DNA of 38,020 nucleotides from Lingula anatina (Eukaryota > Brachiopoda > Lingulata > Lingulida > Lingulidae): positions 1-38,020 of the forward strand of contig NW_019775582.1 of assembly GCF_001039355.2 (NCBI RefSeq). The letters run 5' to 3'. The position numbers were made by a program, and so were the translations under genes. Numbering within the stretch: position 1 is the stretch's first letter; each line of letters begins with the position of its first letter. Of the stretch, positions 20,301-28,488 are shown in pieces. Under the pieces are notes generated by a model. That model was given only the letters and a program-made list of their open reading frames with translations. It was not told where the DNA came from and searched no databases.

Positions 20301-22406
20301 CTAGTCTATGTGAAATTATATCAAGATTTTATTTCTTAAATTAATAAACTGGATAAGATAATTAGATTGAAGAATTTTGCAGGTACAGTATTTAACTCCT
20401 CCCTTTTATTGTTATTGCAATTTTATTAACAGGCCCTAGGTAATATTTCACATTTAAGCCTAGTTTCTCAATTTTTGCAGAGTGAACGACAAAGAAAAGG
20501 TAAACCCAGAACCAAACTAAATCCAAATTCAGAGACTGTGAATCCTCTTGAAGACAAAGTGGAAACTACTAGAACAACATTTACAGCACCATTAGCAAAA
20601 GTGCAGAGAAAGGTTTAAAAAAAAGGCATATTTATATTGGCATGATTCTTCAGTTTTATTGAGTAAATTAAAACACGATTTCCCATCACTTCAAGAGTGG
20701 GAGGGAAAATATTTTGATTACACATATGACTGTTATCTTGTGCTTTTGTATGTGATGGGTTTGGTAAATAGTTCTTTTGTGGAATTATGGTACAGACAGA
20801 TAGACATATTAGCATTTCATAATGAAGCTAATAGACCACCTACTAGTAACGCATTCTTTTGGTCTTTTAACTTGGCCTCTAAAGCAAATTTAAATTTTCT
20901 TAACAATATTTTTTTATCAGCCCTGATGACAGTGCATGTACTGGTAGCTCATGTAGGTTCAGTGTGCATGCATGTCAACTACCCAGTACGTGCATTGTGC
21001 AGCAACTGGAAAAATGCTTTCAAGTCAAAATTGCGAAGTCGACATTAGGTTAAGTTGGCTACCAATTTAAATTAACAGTCTGTAAGTTACCCAAAAATTT
21101 AAGACTTGTGAAACGGGTCCCTGAAAGACATTCTAAAATTATTTTTGTTCATGTTAAATTACTTTCTACTTTTGAAGAAAAGTGTGAAAAATAAGAACAA
21201 CCAGGACAAGTCAGTTGAAGATAGTAACCAAACTTTGCATAATGAACCACAAAGAGTAAAGGAGTTGAAAGCTAAGAGTAAGAACATAAAGTCTGTAAGG
21301 GATGCAAGGAAGCAAAAATATAAGACTCTTACAGATAAGATGGAAGCAACAGAAAAGAAAGGTGGAACCTCCAATGAGAGAGATAATCAAGTGCAGGCAA
21401 GATTAGATGATATCAATAAATAATTTACGAAAATGATGCTACCAATGAAAACATAATTATACAATAACGTCTTTCAAGATATGCAAAAATATAATTACAG
21501 TATATTGATTTCAAAGAACATTTTTGAAAATTTTCCTATCAATTGTATTGATCAATTATTGAAAACATTATCTCATACTACTAATTCAAAGAGATTTTAA
21601 TTTGCTTTTAGGAAAGTGAAGTGCCACTTAATACTTTAGGCAAGACTCCAGAAGATCATACACAGAATTCACAAAAAAAAGCCCAAAAAAGAAAAAAATC
21701 TGATTTTAAAAAAGTGCGTATGAGAAAGTCTGAAGCAAATCTTGTCTGTGAAGAAACAGTCTGCTCTATAAAGAACAAAACAGCACCATGCAAAAAGAAA
21801 GTGAGGACTTCGAAAAACAAAAATGCAGCACTGGAGGTAAGACTACCAGTAGTACATCAAAGGTTTAGGTTGGAAATAAAATTTCTTTTTTTATACAAAA
21901 AGTGGGATAAAGAAGTCTTCAACACACACACACATATATACATATTGTATATATGTTTCCAGATACCTCGGTGTTTCATTGAGCTTATGGATTTTCCCTC
22001 TATTCCTATGCCAATGAGAAGAAGTTATTTCAAGCTGGACAAAAGACCAGATCAGTATGAAGAAGATGGTTAGTAAATTATACTGTCTAAAATTTGTAAC
22101 TCTTTTTTAAAACTTTATTGAAACTTACAGTACATTCCAATAATTAGTTTCAGTGTTTTGAACTTTTGAGATGATCAGACTCTTCATAAGAGGTCATGGA
22201 CATGCATTTTTAGGTGTTTTTTCTCTTTCAAATTAAAAAATATATATATATTATATAATCTATTTTAAAGGGTTCTTTCCCTCACACAATTTATTACTTA
22301 AATTTTTACATGCCATATTTAATCCATACTTTACATTCTAACCTTTTTTCTATTCACAGTCCTCTTACAAGATGTTACATTAACCACTGTAAAGGAAGTG
22401 CTCTAA
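2397..22406 (+). CDS. Unrecognised 17-exon gene, ~762 aa, YSR motif and repeats
   Basis: I do not recognise this protein. Exons: 2397-2514, 2970-3044, 4822-4932, 5301-5387, 5594-5758, 6100-6447, 6760-6873, 7615-7737, 7829-7925, 19579-19742, 19976-20034, 20155-20253, 20481-20612, 21178-21396, 21612-21836, 21963-22068, 22360-22406. The phases fit at every junction and the total is 2289 nt, 762 codons plus TAA, so the model is well supported internally. All introns are GT-AG except intron 14 (GC-AG). Visible in the protein: KTYSRR at residues 9-14, like the PDS5-binding YSR motif of Wapl and haspin; acidic GEDIT and QEEIT patches; four ~25-residue modules (residues 160-186, 277-301, 356-380, 432-457) sharing NST(L/V) and P(D/P)xxSxI; a Lys-rich disordered segment over roughly residues 520-712; and a short C-terminus with RRSYFKLDKRPDQYEED. 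No enzyme domain, signal peptide or membrane segment is seen. A nuclear chromosome-associated protein is a guess. Intron 9 is 11.65 kb and full of transposons. Confidence 0.75.
3365..3616 (+). repeat. Dispersed repeat A, copy 1
   Basis: About 250 bp that recur in the same orientation at 33444-33667. Shared landmarks include CATAAAAG.GCTTTA, TATCATTTTTCGGGTAA, ATGTCTTTTGG, TATGCTGGCATTTGGT and GCTTTTGTGGCAAAAAA, followed by ATATGCATCTTTAA. No coding potential; class unknown. It lies in intron 2 of gene 1. Confidence 0.65.
3944..4440 (-). pseudogene. CR1/L2-like non-LTR retrotransposon fragment
   Basis: The minus strand from about 4440 to 4206 encodes an AP-type endonuclease piece: NINSLCNQFWDLRDILQTN, TETKMDSSFSDTQFKVE and GEIIVYVQSSIP. 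After a stop codon the frame continues with WCFLSTYRPPSTNPE (4150-4092), then jumps without a gap to a reverse-transcriptase segment, ANVTPVFK...NYRVASVLPVSSKIYE (about 4080-3965). The middle of the element between endonuclease and RT core is missing, and there are stops, so it is a dead, internally deleted copy in intron 2 of gene 1. The family assignment (CR1/L2-type rather than another APE-type clade) rests on motif resemblance only. Confidence 0.7.
5680..5758 (+). repeat. Coding repeat module 1 (exon 5)
   Basis: Encodes NSTLI...DIPPPECMSTI at the 3' end of exon 5, ending with the phase-1 splice site. This is the most divergent of the four copies: the PD.SSI part reads PPECMSTI. The lead-in NST(L/V) and the position before the intron match the copies in exons 6 and 8. 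Confidence 0.55.
6372..6447 (+). repeat. Coding repeat module 2 (exon 6)
   Basis: Encodes NSTLIGAKATNIKEV...TPDVSSIT, ending at the phase-1 donor of exon 6. It is preceded by QCF, as is the copy in exon 8; these two are the closest pair. Confidence 0.7.
7662..7737 (+). repeat. Coding repeat module 3 (exon 8)
   Basis: Encodes NSTLINNQAINIKEA...MPDLSSIA and ends at the phase-1 donor of exon 8. Shares QCFNSTLI, A.NIKE and PD.SSI with module 2, consistent with exon duplication. Confidence 0.7.
8489..8700 (+). repeat. Two diverged copies of a ~55-bp dispersed unit
   Basis: Sequence near 8490-8541 (TTTAAAAATCAGCTTGATTGG, then TTTACAAAAGTCATGCTTTTTTT) recurs about 150 bp later at 8642-8692 (TTTAAAAATAACCTTGATCGG, then TTTGACAAAGTTATGCCTTTTTT). 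A weaker relative starts at 19090. The open frame across it is not supported as a gene. Confidence 0.35.
9387..9448. repeat. 14-bp perfect inverted repeat
   Basis: ATGAATTTCGATCA at 9387-9400 is perfectly inverted as TGATCGAAATTCAT at 9435-9448, with a 34-bp AT-rich loop. It could form a hairpin or be a transposon terminus; nothing else supports a function. Confidence 0.4.
10352..12127 (-). pseudogene. pogo/Tigger-family transposase, decayed
   Basis: A DDE transposase of the Tc1/mariner superfamily, pogo/Tigger branch, with CENP-B-like DNA-binding domains. Segment 12127-11851 encodes the first helix-turn-helix (QYSMAQKRKIVELAAL, ISKSMNIPKLTISTWKGELA). GAAG|GTAATT and ACAAAG|GATC define a probable 259-bp intron (11592-11850), joining KEG to SGKKPVLGDLEEELLTWV, the start of the second HTH. 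Segment 11591-11173 carries TTVSQWLLADVQ, then GLVINMDEVPKIFDLL (first catalytic Asp), SSGAEKKHFMVVLAVTADG and KLPSVIIFKG. A second probable intron is 10979-11172. Segment 10978-10352 has GWMKEEVMLLWIKEV, DSFSVHTTDMVNKEL (second Asp), PGGCTSLAQPLDISLNKPFK and a Phe/Asp-rich tail. Broken by at least two frameshifts around 11400-11470 and one with a small deletion near 10785. Clear terminal inverted repeats were not found. Confidence 0.8.
12240..12290 (+). repeat. Short tandem repeat GTGAG.GTCGTACTGGC
   Basis: Two copies of GTGAG(AG)TCGTACTGGC separated by ATTGCA, just beyond the 5' end of the pogo-like transposase. They might be part of a degraded transposon terminus, but no matching inverted copy is convincing on the other side. 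Confidence 0.35.
12974..13051 (-). ncRNA. Eroded hammerhead-like three-way junction
   Basis: On the minus strand three perfect 6-bp stems nest in hammerhead order: outer stem III ACCTCC/GGAGGT (13051-13046 with 12979-12974), stem I GAGGCT/AGCCTC (13039-13034 with 13021-13016) and stem II GATGTC/GACATC (13005-13000 with 12993-12988). The III-to-I strand is TGAGTA, whose GTA would be an acceptable cleavage triplet. The I-to-II strand TTTCCTTGAA stands where CTGANGA is expected, and the II-to-III strand is AAAATATT where GAAA is expected, so the catalytic core is degenerate. Penelope-like elements are known to carry hammerhead motifs in their terminal repeats, which fits the location. Confidence 0.4.
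13065..13277 (-). repeat. Left inverted copy of the Penelope-like 3' end
   Basis: Inverted match to 14415-14629, starting GGTCGTTCGAAGGATGCAC and ending TCTAATGGGTCTTTGGG. On the minus strand it encodes a GIY-YIG fragment: DSNEKCGVVYEMECEGCGEK, then YISETRRSVSERIAEHQKC. This copy is better preserved than the right one, which has stops. Confidence 0.8.
13288..14151 (+). pseudogene. Penelope-type reverse transcriptase
   Basis: Reading frame with YATPKIHKDPLKMRPIVSG at the start of the RT core, FDMTALFTSVPRDE (motif A), YGMAMGSPLSPVLSNLFMEE (motif B) and the catalytic YVDD at 13840-13851 (motif C). A single in-frame TAA (13873-13875) interrupts it. The same frame then continues through PMLDLKQTRKENTITTDIYH and KPTHTDQYLHWESHHP, the conserved thumb region, to a TGA at 14149. 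A frameshift follows, and the next frame has VKRALKNCGYPEWALKEG, leading to the GIY-YIG part. The usual N-terminal region is missing. Enzymes of this family copy their RNA at nicks made by the linked endonuclease. Confidence 0.85.
14415..14629 (+). pseudogene. Right (3') GIY-YIG end of the Penelope-like element
   Basis: Encodes a degenerate GIY-YIG nuclease stretch with stops, in the frame that follows YNINLYNKAGFTIRNAVASP. Residues such as RESVSE are lost here but readable in the inverted left copy. It ends GTGCATCCTTCGAACGACC. Downstream sequence to about 14760 keeps GTGCATCC-like words. Confidence 0.7.
14640..15632. repeat. Region rich in degenerate GCGTCC/GTGCATCC words
   Basis: Two blocks, about 14640-14800 and 15370-15632, are built from short related words: GTGCATCC, GAGCAACCT, GCGTCCCCTGTGC, GGCGTCC, GCATCCAT. 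Pieces such as TGAGCAACCTGTC.. and TGAGCAACCTTGCAGCATCC correspond between the blocks. The intervening 14900-15250 is ordinary AT-rich DNA. It resembles a decayed minisatellite attached to the Penelope-like element's 3' side. Open frames on either strand here follow from the low-complexity composition. Confidence 0.35.
15660..17150. other. Intron 9 DNA without a clear gene
   Basis: No supported coding region. A GC-rich patch at 16885-16980 is built on GACGGC/GCCGTC words (GTCCAGCCGTCATTCGGACGGC) and can pair with itself; it may be a transposon end upstream of the HIRAN-like ORF. The open frame at 16077-16406 looks like chance. Confidence 0.35.
17151..17525 (+). CDS. HIRAN-like domain ORF, transposon-associated or relic
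   Basis: The region from about 17184 encodes GERLSIDFNDKVGKRVDPYC, ISVKRQ, then TVGHFPKEISKVCYFF, GGEITVEVMG, MEVPCLLPF and MMRKLKRLLGE. The pattern of small acid-flanked Asp-Pro-Tyr, then Val-Gly-His-x-Pro, then a Cys/Phe-rich helix and Gly-Gly turn resembles the HIRAN fold, known from HLTF-type helicases as a 3'-end DNA-binding module. Such free-standing copies recur in cnidarian, mollusc and other invertebrate genomes. The first ~12 residues come from a poly-T tract and are unlikely to be real, so the true start is uncertain. A 19-bp step repeat (GAAAGGCTTAGCAT twice) sits at 17186-17218. An AATAAA lies 108 bp after the stop. Nested in intron 9, same strand as gene 1. Confidence 0.45.
   Translation: MKFFFFYFFYFMKGLALGERLSIDFNDKVGKRVDPYCISVKRQDLKSTTKNFITVGHFPKEISKVCYFFVMSGGEITVEVMGRQRRSKSSKGSMEVPCLLPFSSQNAKMMRKLKRLLGETKVHW
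17633..17638 (+). terminator. Possible poly(A) signal after the HIRAN-like ORF
   Basis: AATAAA, 108 bp beyond the TGA that ends the HIRAN-like reading frame. It suggests a retained or copied mRNA end, but AATAAA is frequent in this AT-rich DNA. Confidence 0.25.
19634..19711 (+). repeat. Coding repeat module 4 (exon 10)
   Basis: Encodes NSTVLFTSQNLDIAEV..PPDLSRVTA. It is followed by about ten further residues before the donor of exon 10. The module lies beyond the 11.65-kb intron 9, so all four copies belong to one transcript only if that long intron is spliced. Confidence 0.6.
21178..21396 (+). other. Exon 14 with a GC-AG intron
   Basis: The reading frame opened at acceptor TTTTGAAG|AAA runs on to a TAA at 21421 with no usable GT donor that keeps the downstream frame. 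The sequence CAG|GCAAGA at 21394-21402 is close to the GC-donor consensus, is in phase 0, and joins exactly to exon 15 (TTTTAG|GAAAGT at 21611/21612). Residues encoded here are almost all charged or polar, with many Lys. If the GC site is not used, the transcript would end at the TAA. Confidence 0.55.
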
Positions 22407-24627
22407 ATATATTTACTGCAGGCAAAGAGAAGTCTAAGATGCCACTACCAGTTACACATCTGAACTGTATTTTTTGAAGAGGACGGAGACTCCAAATCTG
22501 AGTAATAAGTAAAGGCTTTTGATATGGAGAAGAGAACAAATTATTTCAATAATTATAATTTAATATTTGAACCACAGGGTCTCTGTTTGAATAACATTTC
22601 ACAACTGAGCCAGGAATGGGTTCTAACCAGGATGATTACTTAAAATTATTTCAGTGAATTGTAACGATATGTTATTTGTATAGAGAAGTCCTTTTTTATG
22701 TATAATAATATAATATTATGGGAAAAATGGGTGTATATATATGTATCTCCTGTTATGTTCTTATTATATTAAATTAAATGTACTGTGATATATTTTGATT
22801 AATTCAAGCAGTTTTGTATTGAAGTGCAATTTCTTGGTTACATTTGTAAATCCAACTGCCCCCCTTTCGCTGAGATAAATGATTTATACACTGTATTGCA
22901 GCATTTGATGATGAACAAGATATTTTGTTTGGTAGCAAGTTTTTGAGATTATAACATTCAGTATTAAATTTTACTGATCTTTTTGGAGTATTCATGATCT
23001 GTATTTGTATAACTATTATATAACAAAAAAGTTTATGTAAAATCTTATATCAGATTCTGCAGCAATTTGTTTTTCACTCAAAGGAAAACAGGGCAGTTTT
23101 GTTATATTTTTTAAATAAAACAAAATTTGTTATTAATTACCATTACTTGATATGAATTTGTTGTCTAAAAATTGAGATCAAGTAGAAGGCTGGTGAGGGC
23201 TCAAGAATTGCACGGGGAGTGCAATTAAAGAATACATCTGGAAAACATTTTGATTGAATGTTTTACCAGTGTTCAATATTATGAATAAAAAATTGAAGCT
23301 GGCATTGGTATGAAAGTAGAACTATTAAGAGTAAACTAAAAATTGGTTGATTCTGCAGAATTTTATGTTTATACTTTGTCGTCTTTACCGTAAAATGTTG
23401 TCATGGTTTTAAATTTACTTTCTTTCCCCAAAATACAAATTCACTAAATATGTCACTCTGTGCTTCCAAAGATAAAATTAAATTATATATCTTATAAACA
23501 CAAAGTGTAGGCAGGATTAATCATTTTATGAATGTAAGTGAACAATGCATGTAATGGATACATTCTATACACTACTACACAGTCTATGTAGACCATTTTA
23601 ATGTTTCCTACATCATTTCTGCCATGTGCAAGACATTTTAAACTGCTTTCCTTAACCCTCTTCCACTGCTTATAATTAGAAAAATCAAATTCTTAAAGAA
23701 TAGAATTCCAAGTACACCTAATGTGCCACAATGTTGATAAAGTATTTATATCCCTAATGGATGAATACCTGTGCCTCACACATTGAAGAAATATTGATTT
23801 AAAGCAAAATGTATAATTTCTTATTATTTTCTTTTTTTTTCTTTATATCTTTTTTGTTTGTTTGGTAGTTTTGTCTTGACAACAGTAGTTTTGTCTTGGC
23901 AACATATGCACCTGCTTAAATGGCATCTTTCTTGCAAAAAAAAAAAAAAATCAGTCACCACACTTTAAGTAATAATAACTCTTCCTTTGAGATTCAAAAT
24001 TCCGCAAGAAATACATTGTAAACAACGCATGGAAATATATTCTATTGCATTTTACCACTAAAACGGCCATTATGGTAGTAAAACTAAAATTTGTGCTTGT
24101 CAATAGGGCTTTCGATGCCTTTCTTCCCGGTCGTTAAGGCATCTGTTGCCAATGATGTTGGGATGTCACTCGGATTCTCGTGTTCATTCGAGACCAAAAT
24201 AACTTCTGGCACAATACGCAGACGTAAGTTGCGAGTTTTTGTACAGTGCATTGGATAACAAAAAGCCCAGAATAGCACACATTGTAGATATAAATGCATT
24301 TGAGCAATAAGACGAATATATCTTATGAATCTTATATTATTGTTATGTAGTGTTGTTTGTTGTCTGCTTTTCCCGTGGTTTTAAGTAGGTCACCAGAAAC
24401 TATCGCTCGATATCACGTGACTATGCAATGTCAGAGTGGGCTCCGTCAGTTAAAATTTCGTAAGAGGTTTTAACAAAAAACCAAATGTTTAGGAAAAAAA
24501 CCCTGAACTAACTTTGAATGCAGAAATGGGGTCGCTGACCATTGGTAAGTACGGGAAAATTGCCGTTTACTCCAGGAAAATCCAATTTTTGGCCAAAATG
24601 AAGAGTTATTATGGCTCTGTTCTCACA
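22407..24627. other. 3' flank of gene 1 and intergenic DNA
   Basis: AT-rich. AATAAA at 23114-23119, about 710 bp past the stop, is one candidate poly(A) signal, with others nearby. A 20-bp direct repeat, GTAGTTTTGTCTTG(A/G)CAACA, occupies 23865-23904. A minus-strand open frame at 24084-24299 is more GC-rich than its surroundings but matches nothing I know. A strong donor-like GTAAGT at 24545 and a CACGTG at 24414 have no supported partner. Confidence 0.4.
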
Positions 24628-24835
24628 ACTTTTAGATCGATCTATCACCGCGGGGAGTCTCACTAGATTACTGTCAGATAATCCGCCTTAAGTGTCCGTC
24701 CCCGCCTACTACAAGCTATAAGGGGTAATTAACTTTCGTGTCCGCCCGGCTGACAGCTATTTAGCGTGAACCCCCAGGGAGTTAGGTCGATCCAATGTAG
24801 GTCGATCTAATCTATGAGAATGGGGTGTATGACTT
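24628..24835 (-). repeat. Dispersed repeat B, copy 1
   Basis: About 200 bp that match 31668-31880 in the opposite orientation at very roughly 75-80 percent by eye. Shared landmarks on the minus strand: CCCTGGGGGTTCA.GCTAAAT, GTCAGCCG, AGTTAATTACCCC, GTAGTAGGC, CTGACAGTAATCTAGTGAGACT and GATAGATCGATC. It abuts the 3' end of the MBLAC1-like gene and probably lies in its 3' UTR. Confidence 0.7.
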
Positions 24836-24858
24836 TAAGTGATAATTGGTCTTTGGAA

Positions 24859-25405
24859 CTACTTGATAACTTTAAACATGGGTCCATGCCCTGGCACAAT
24901 AAAGTCTGCAATGCTGAGAATTGTTTTCCTGCTCTGCTCCTGATTCACTTGATTCTGGCTATAGTCTCTCCAAAGCCATTCAGATGTCAAATCTTCTTTA
25001 CAACTAAACAGATCACCTGAAAATATTAACAAAATGTATTTTGTTATTGCCAAGGGATGAACTGATGCCTGATTTTATGAAAAAAACTGGAAAAAAACAT
25101 TCAGACAGAGGGAATCCATTTCACTTTGCTTGCTATGCATAATGCGATTATTAACTAGAGTGGAGAGGGGCAGAAAGGAGTTATAGTGGGCATACACCAA
25201 TGAAGACGCCCCTTGGGTCTAGCTACATACCCGTCAGTGCCACTGTTCCTTCTTTAGTGTTTCGTACAATCACAGTCAAATCCTGATCGGTGTGGCCAGG
25301 GGTGGAGATGATTTCTATGCTGTCATCAAGTTTCATAGGAAAAGACTGAAAAAATTGTACGAAAGTGGTATAATTTATGTGGCAAGACCACTCCCCCCCT
25401 CCACC

Positions 25406-25448
<43 letters not shown>

Positions 25449-26855
25449 AAAAAAAAAGTATGGTATTGTTCTCTTGATTAAACAACTTCACACACAATAT
25501 CTGATAACAAAAATCAGACATGCATAATTCAGCTTGGTGCACCATGTTGTGATCTTAACTTTTCAAAATAAGCAAAGAAACGGATGGTTGTTGTAAGTGA
25601 GAAACTAGATAACTTGTGAAATGCTACCTTGTTTTTTATCATTTTAATTCTAATTTATTTAAAATATAAAAAGTTATAAATGGACCTGTGTTGAGTATAA
25701 ACTTTGTGGCTCAATTAGTTTGGCCTTTGTAAACATTCCAGCGTTGCCCTTATGATCAGCATGGCTATGTGTACACACCACATACTGTACATCACCCACT
25801 GACATGGCTTGCTGCTCCAGGACTGATTAAAAAAAGTGATATCAAAGATAATATAAAACATCTCAAAGATCAATTAATTCTTTACTTGTTTATTTCTATT
25901 GTTTTCCTTTGTTGTGTAATCGGGGCCGTAGCAATAGTCCGAAGGTTCAATAGTCCGAAGGTTCATTGGTCCGAATATTCACTATAGAACCTTTGGACCA
26001 ATGAACCCTTGATTAAAAAATCGATGAAAACGTTACCACTTTTCGGACCAATGAACCTTCGGACTATCGAGACGCCCCCGTGTAATCCATAATTTGCTCG
26101 TTTTTTTAACCTTCTATTTTTAATTTTTTTTTTCGTTTGTGCCTGAGCATTTTGTGACTATATATACCAAAAGAGAAATTAGCAACATAAGGTAGGCACA
26201 ACATTAATTTATTGTCTTTAATCTACATTCTGGATTTGGAAATTATGAAGAAATCACCTTTTAAGATGCTATCTTGGTCACTAAGGCTCCCTGTATCTAT
26301 CACTACCAAGTGTTTCCCTTTCAGTAAAGTGGCTGATGAAGACTCTGGCAACTGGGTTTGAGCTGTTAAATAAAGCATAGATCTATACAAGTACAACAGA
26401 TCCAGATATACTGAAAGAGGTTTTTATTTCCCTTGTGTATTGATGATACAAATAGTAATTTTTTCTAATGAGACTAAACACATTCCTCATCGTATAAAGC
26501 ATGCGGTAAAATATCATGCCTCATAGGAAGGAAAACGGTATGATTTACTGTTTATCAACAGTTAGATACATTGTTGCAATGACATCAGTGGGGTTTTTTG
26601 GTGGTTTTTGGTGGTTGGCGGGCGGTAATTTTAAGCCTTGCATATGGTGTATACAACTGAAACCATACATTTTATCAGTAAAAAGTAGAATGTATGGTTA
26701 AATTGATAAATACATTACTGTAGACTGTAATTATATTTACATACAAGTACATTTTCTTGGACCTACACTTCAGATCAATATATTAAAAACTGCTTACTTT
26801 CAAAATTCACTTTCATGGACCCCACGAGAAGAGGTATGACTTCATATTGACTCAT
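24859..26855 (-). CDS. MBLAC1: MBLAC1-type metallo-beta-lactamase fold protein, 190 aa
   Basis: Complete five-exon gene on the minus strand: 26855-26798, 26362-26258, 25822-25686, 25345-25231, 25016-24859. All junctions are GT-AG and in phase; 573 nt including TAG. Zinc-site residues are visible: H73, H75, D77 and H78 in CTHSHADHKGN, H118 in ISTPGHTDQDLTV, D140 in TGDLFS, and H182 in the C-terminal IVPGHGPMFKV. The motif around EQSRKTILSIADFIVPGHGP is characteristic of MBLAC1 (SWIP-10 in nematodes). The animal family is described as a nuclease acting on replication-dependent histone pre-mRNA. At 190 residues it is shorter than the human protein of about 266, lacking extensions rather than core motifs. 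The start is the first ATG in frame, followed by SQYEVIPLLVGS. It converges with gene 1 and diverges from piwi. Intron 3 holds a long (CT)n tract. Confidence 0.88.
25409..25445. repeat. (CT)n microsatellite in MBLAC1 intron 3
   Basis: About 18 CT units followed on the plus strand by a poly-A run. On the transcribed (minus) strand it reads (AG)n and sits about 60 bp upstream of the exon 4 acceptor. Confidence 0.9.
25922..26079. mobile_element. hAT-like MITE with perfect 8-bp target duplication
   Basis: Flanked by GTGTAATC at 25914-25921 and again at 26080-26087, a perfect 8-bp direct repeat as expected for hAT insertion. The left end GGGGCCGTAGCAATAGTCCG is matched by the inverted right end (GGGGGCGTCTCGATAGTCCG on the minus strand). 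The interior is made of AATAGTCCGAAGGTTC and TTGGTCCGAA words in both orientations, so most of the element can fold on itself. It lies in intron 2 of MBLAC1. Confidence 0.8.
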
Positions 26856-26912
26856 AGTGTCCAGCTCTGAAATTATACCTTCAATCTTAGAAAAATATTG
26901 CTATTACAGACG

Positions 26913-27011
26913 CAGTGGCGGATTTGGAGGGGGGTCAGGGGGATCCCCCCCCCCCCCCCCCCCCCTTCGATTTCTGGTCCCCTCTTGCCTAGTTGAATCA
27001 AAGTTCTATAG
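26913..27011. repeat. One end of a CAGTGGCGGAT-type element plus poly-C
   Basis: CAGTGGCGGATTTGGAGGGG is very like the left end of the MITE at 1105-1273. A G-rich stretch and a long C run (about 26945-26965) follow. No opposite terminus is visible, so the element is truncated or its other end is lost in the duplicated area. Confidence 0.45.
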
Positions 27012-28457
27012 CGTACCAAATGGCACCGTTCGCCCTCTAAAATATCAGAAATTTTCAACGGGCCCCGAATCCCACGCCAAGTGCGTAGAGTACGTAATGC
27101 CTGTTTTTAAAAGGAAACCTAATAAAAGCAGATGTAGGTAGATGTCTTAGTCTATATAACTGTACGCACTTCCAGATATGCCCTGTTTTTGTAACGCAGT
27201 AGCAAATATAAACAAGGCAGGTCCATCAAACACAGCAAACAAATCGCTCGTGAAGCGATGCATACATGTAATCATATGTGAAGCGCCTCATGTATTTAAG
27301 AAAGTAGAAAAAATTACAATCTAAATCATACTAAATCATTACCTGGATTTTATCTAGACAATGTTGAGTGATGATAATAACAACAACAAAACGATGACCT
27401 TGAGAAGCTGTGACTTGGAGCATGCTCACTGAATTCACTGTATTAGATCTACACATTTGACCTCGCCGTCTGTCAGAGGACGTTTAGAGTTCAGCGAAGG
27501 CATGGAAGGACAAGGCCTAGCTTTTTTACGTCCAGCGGAAAGGCGGATTTTACGTTTCTTGCCCTTGTCATTTTCAACGAGATCATAGCTCTTAAACCAA
27601 TAAATCATAGATATCAAAATAGGCCTACTGATGTGTGTAAGTATTCTACTTTTTGAACAAAAATCTAAATGGTTTATCTCTTTTTTTTTTTCACTAACTG
27701 TCGATCAATTAACCAAAACCGTTTTTTTTAAATACTTAAATACTTTTTCATAATTCTCGTAGAAATGGAACGATTGTTTTGCGCGTCACCGGGGTGTTAG
27801 ACCGTCGTACGTAAGGGAGAGGCGCGGGGGTTCTGTTTGCTCAAGGCTACATCATCAAAATGCCCCGGACACTCTCGTAATCTGTAAAATAATAATAATG
27901 AAATATAAATGAGAAGTAAAGATAAATTGAAGAAAATGGAAGTTACCAAATTTTTTTCACTGGGGAAAATCTGTAATGTGTTCAAACTCTTATCTTGTCT
28001 TATGAAATGCCATTTCATTCAATAAAAACGTTGCAGGAGGTACTTGTACTGAATCTTAAAAGGGCTGCATATGAATATAGGCCTATTATAAGTGAAAGAA
28101 TATAAGCCGCATCGAGTGCCGCAGTCGAAGTAGGCTCCAATATAGAAAAATGATTTAAACAGCAACACACTGTATAGACCTACATCAACAAATATCTAAG
28201 GATATTCTTTTTTACTCGGACTTGATTACCATTACACCTAGACTGTCATCATCTCTATCTTGTCATTGCAGTCCTTTCTCGAATTTCTGCGTCATTTATT
28301 TATTTATAGGGCCTACAGAGATTGGATCTTACTCGTTTTAGATGTGACATGAATCGACATAAGTTATCAGTTATCAAGCTCACTTTATTTAGATACAAAA
28401 ATCTTTATCTTAGCTCTGCCTTTCACCAAGGTGCCAAAGTGCCAGAGTCAAATCACG

Positions 28458-28488
<31 letters not shown>

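Noticed and set aside
20659-21048. 129-codon plus-strand open frame in intron 13 of gene 1
   Set aside because: No recognisable domain, composition typical of AT-rich chance frames, and the flanking exons 13 and 14 join in phase without it.
24540-24552. Mini-exon candidate ending at GTAAGT, with an ATGGGGTCG start
   Set aside because: Good-looking acceptor and donor, but no downstream plus-strand exon exists before the oppositely oriented MBLAC1 gene.
27435-27617. Lys/Arg-rich minus-strand frame in the duplicated block
   Set aside because: The second copy (28650-30276) has a 4-bp indel inside the corresponding frame, so it is not conserved as coding.
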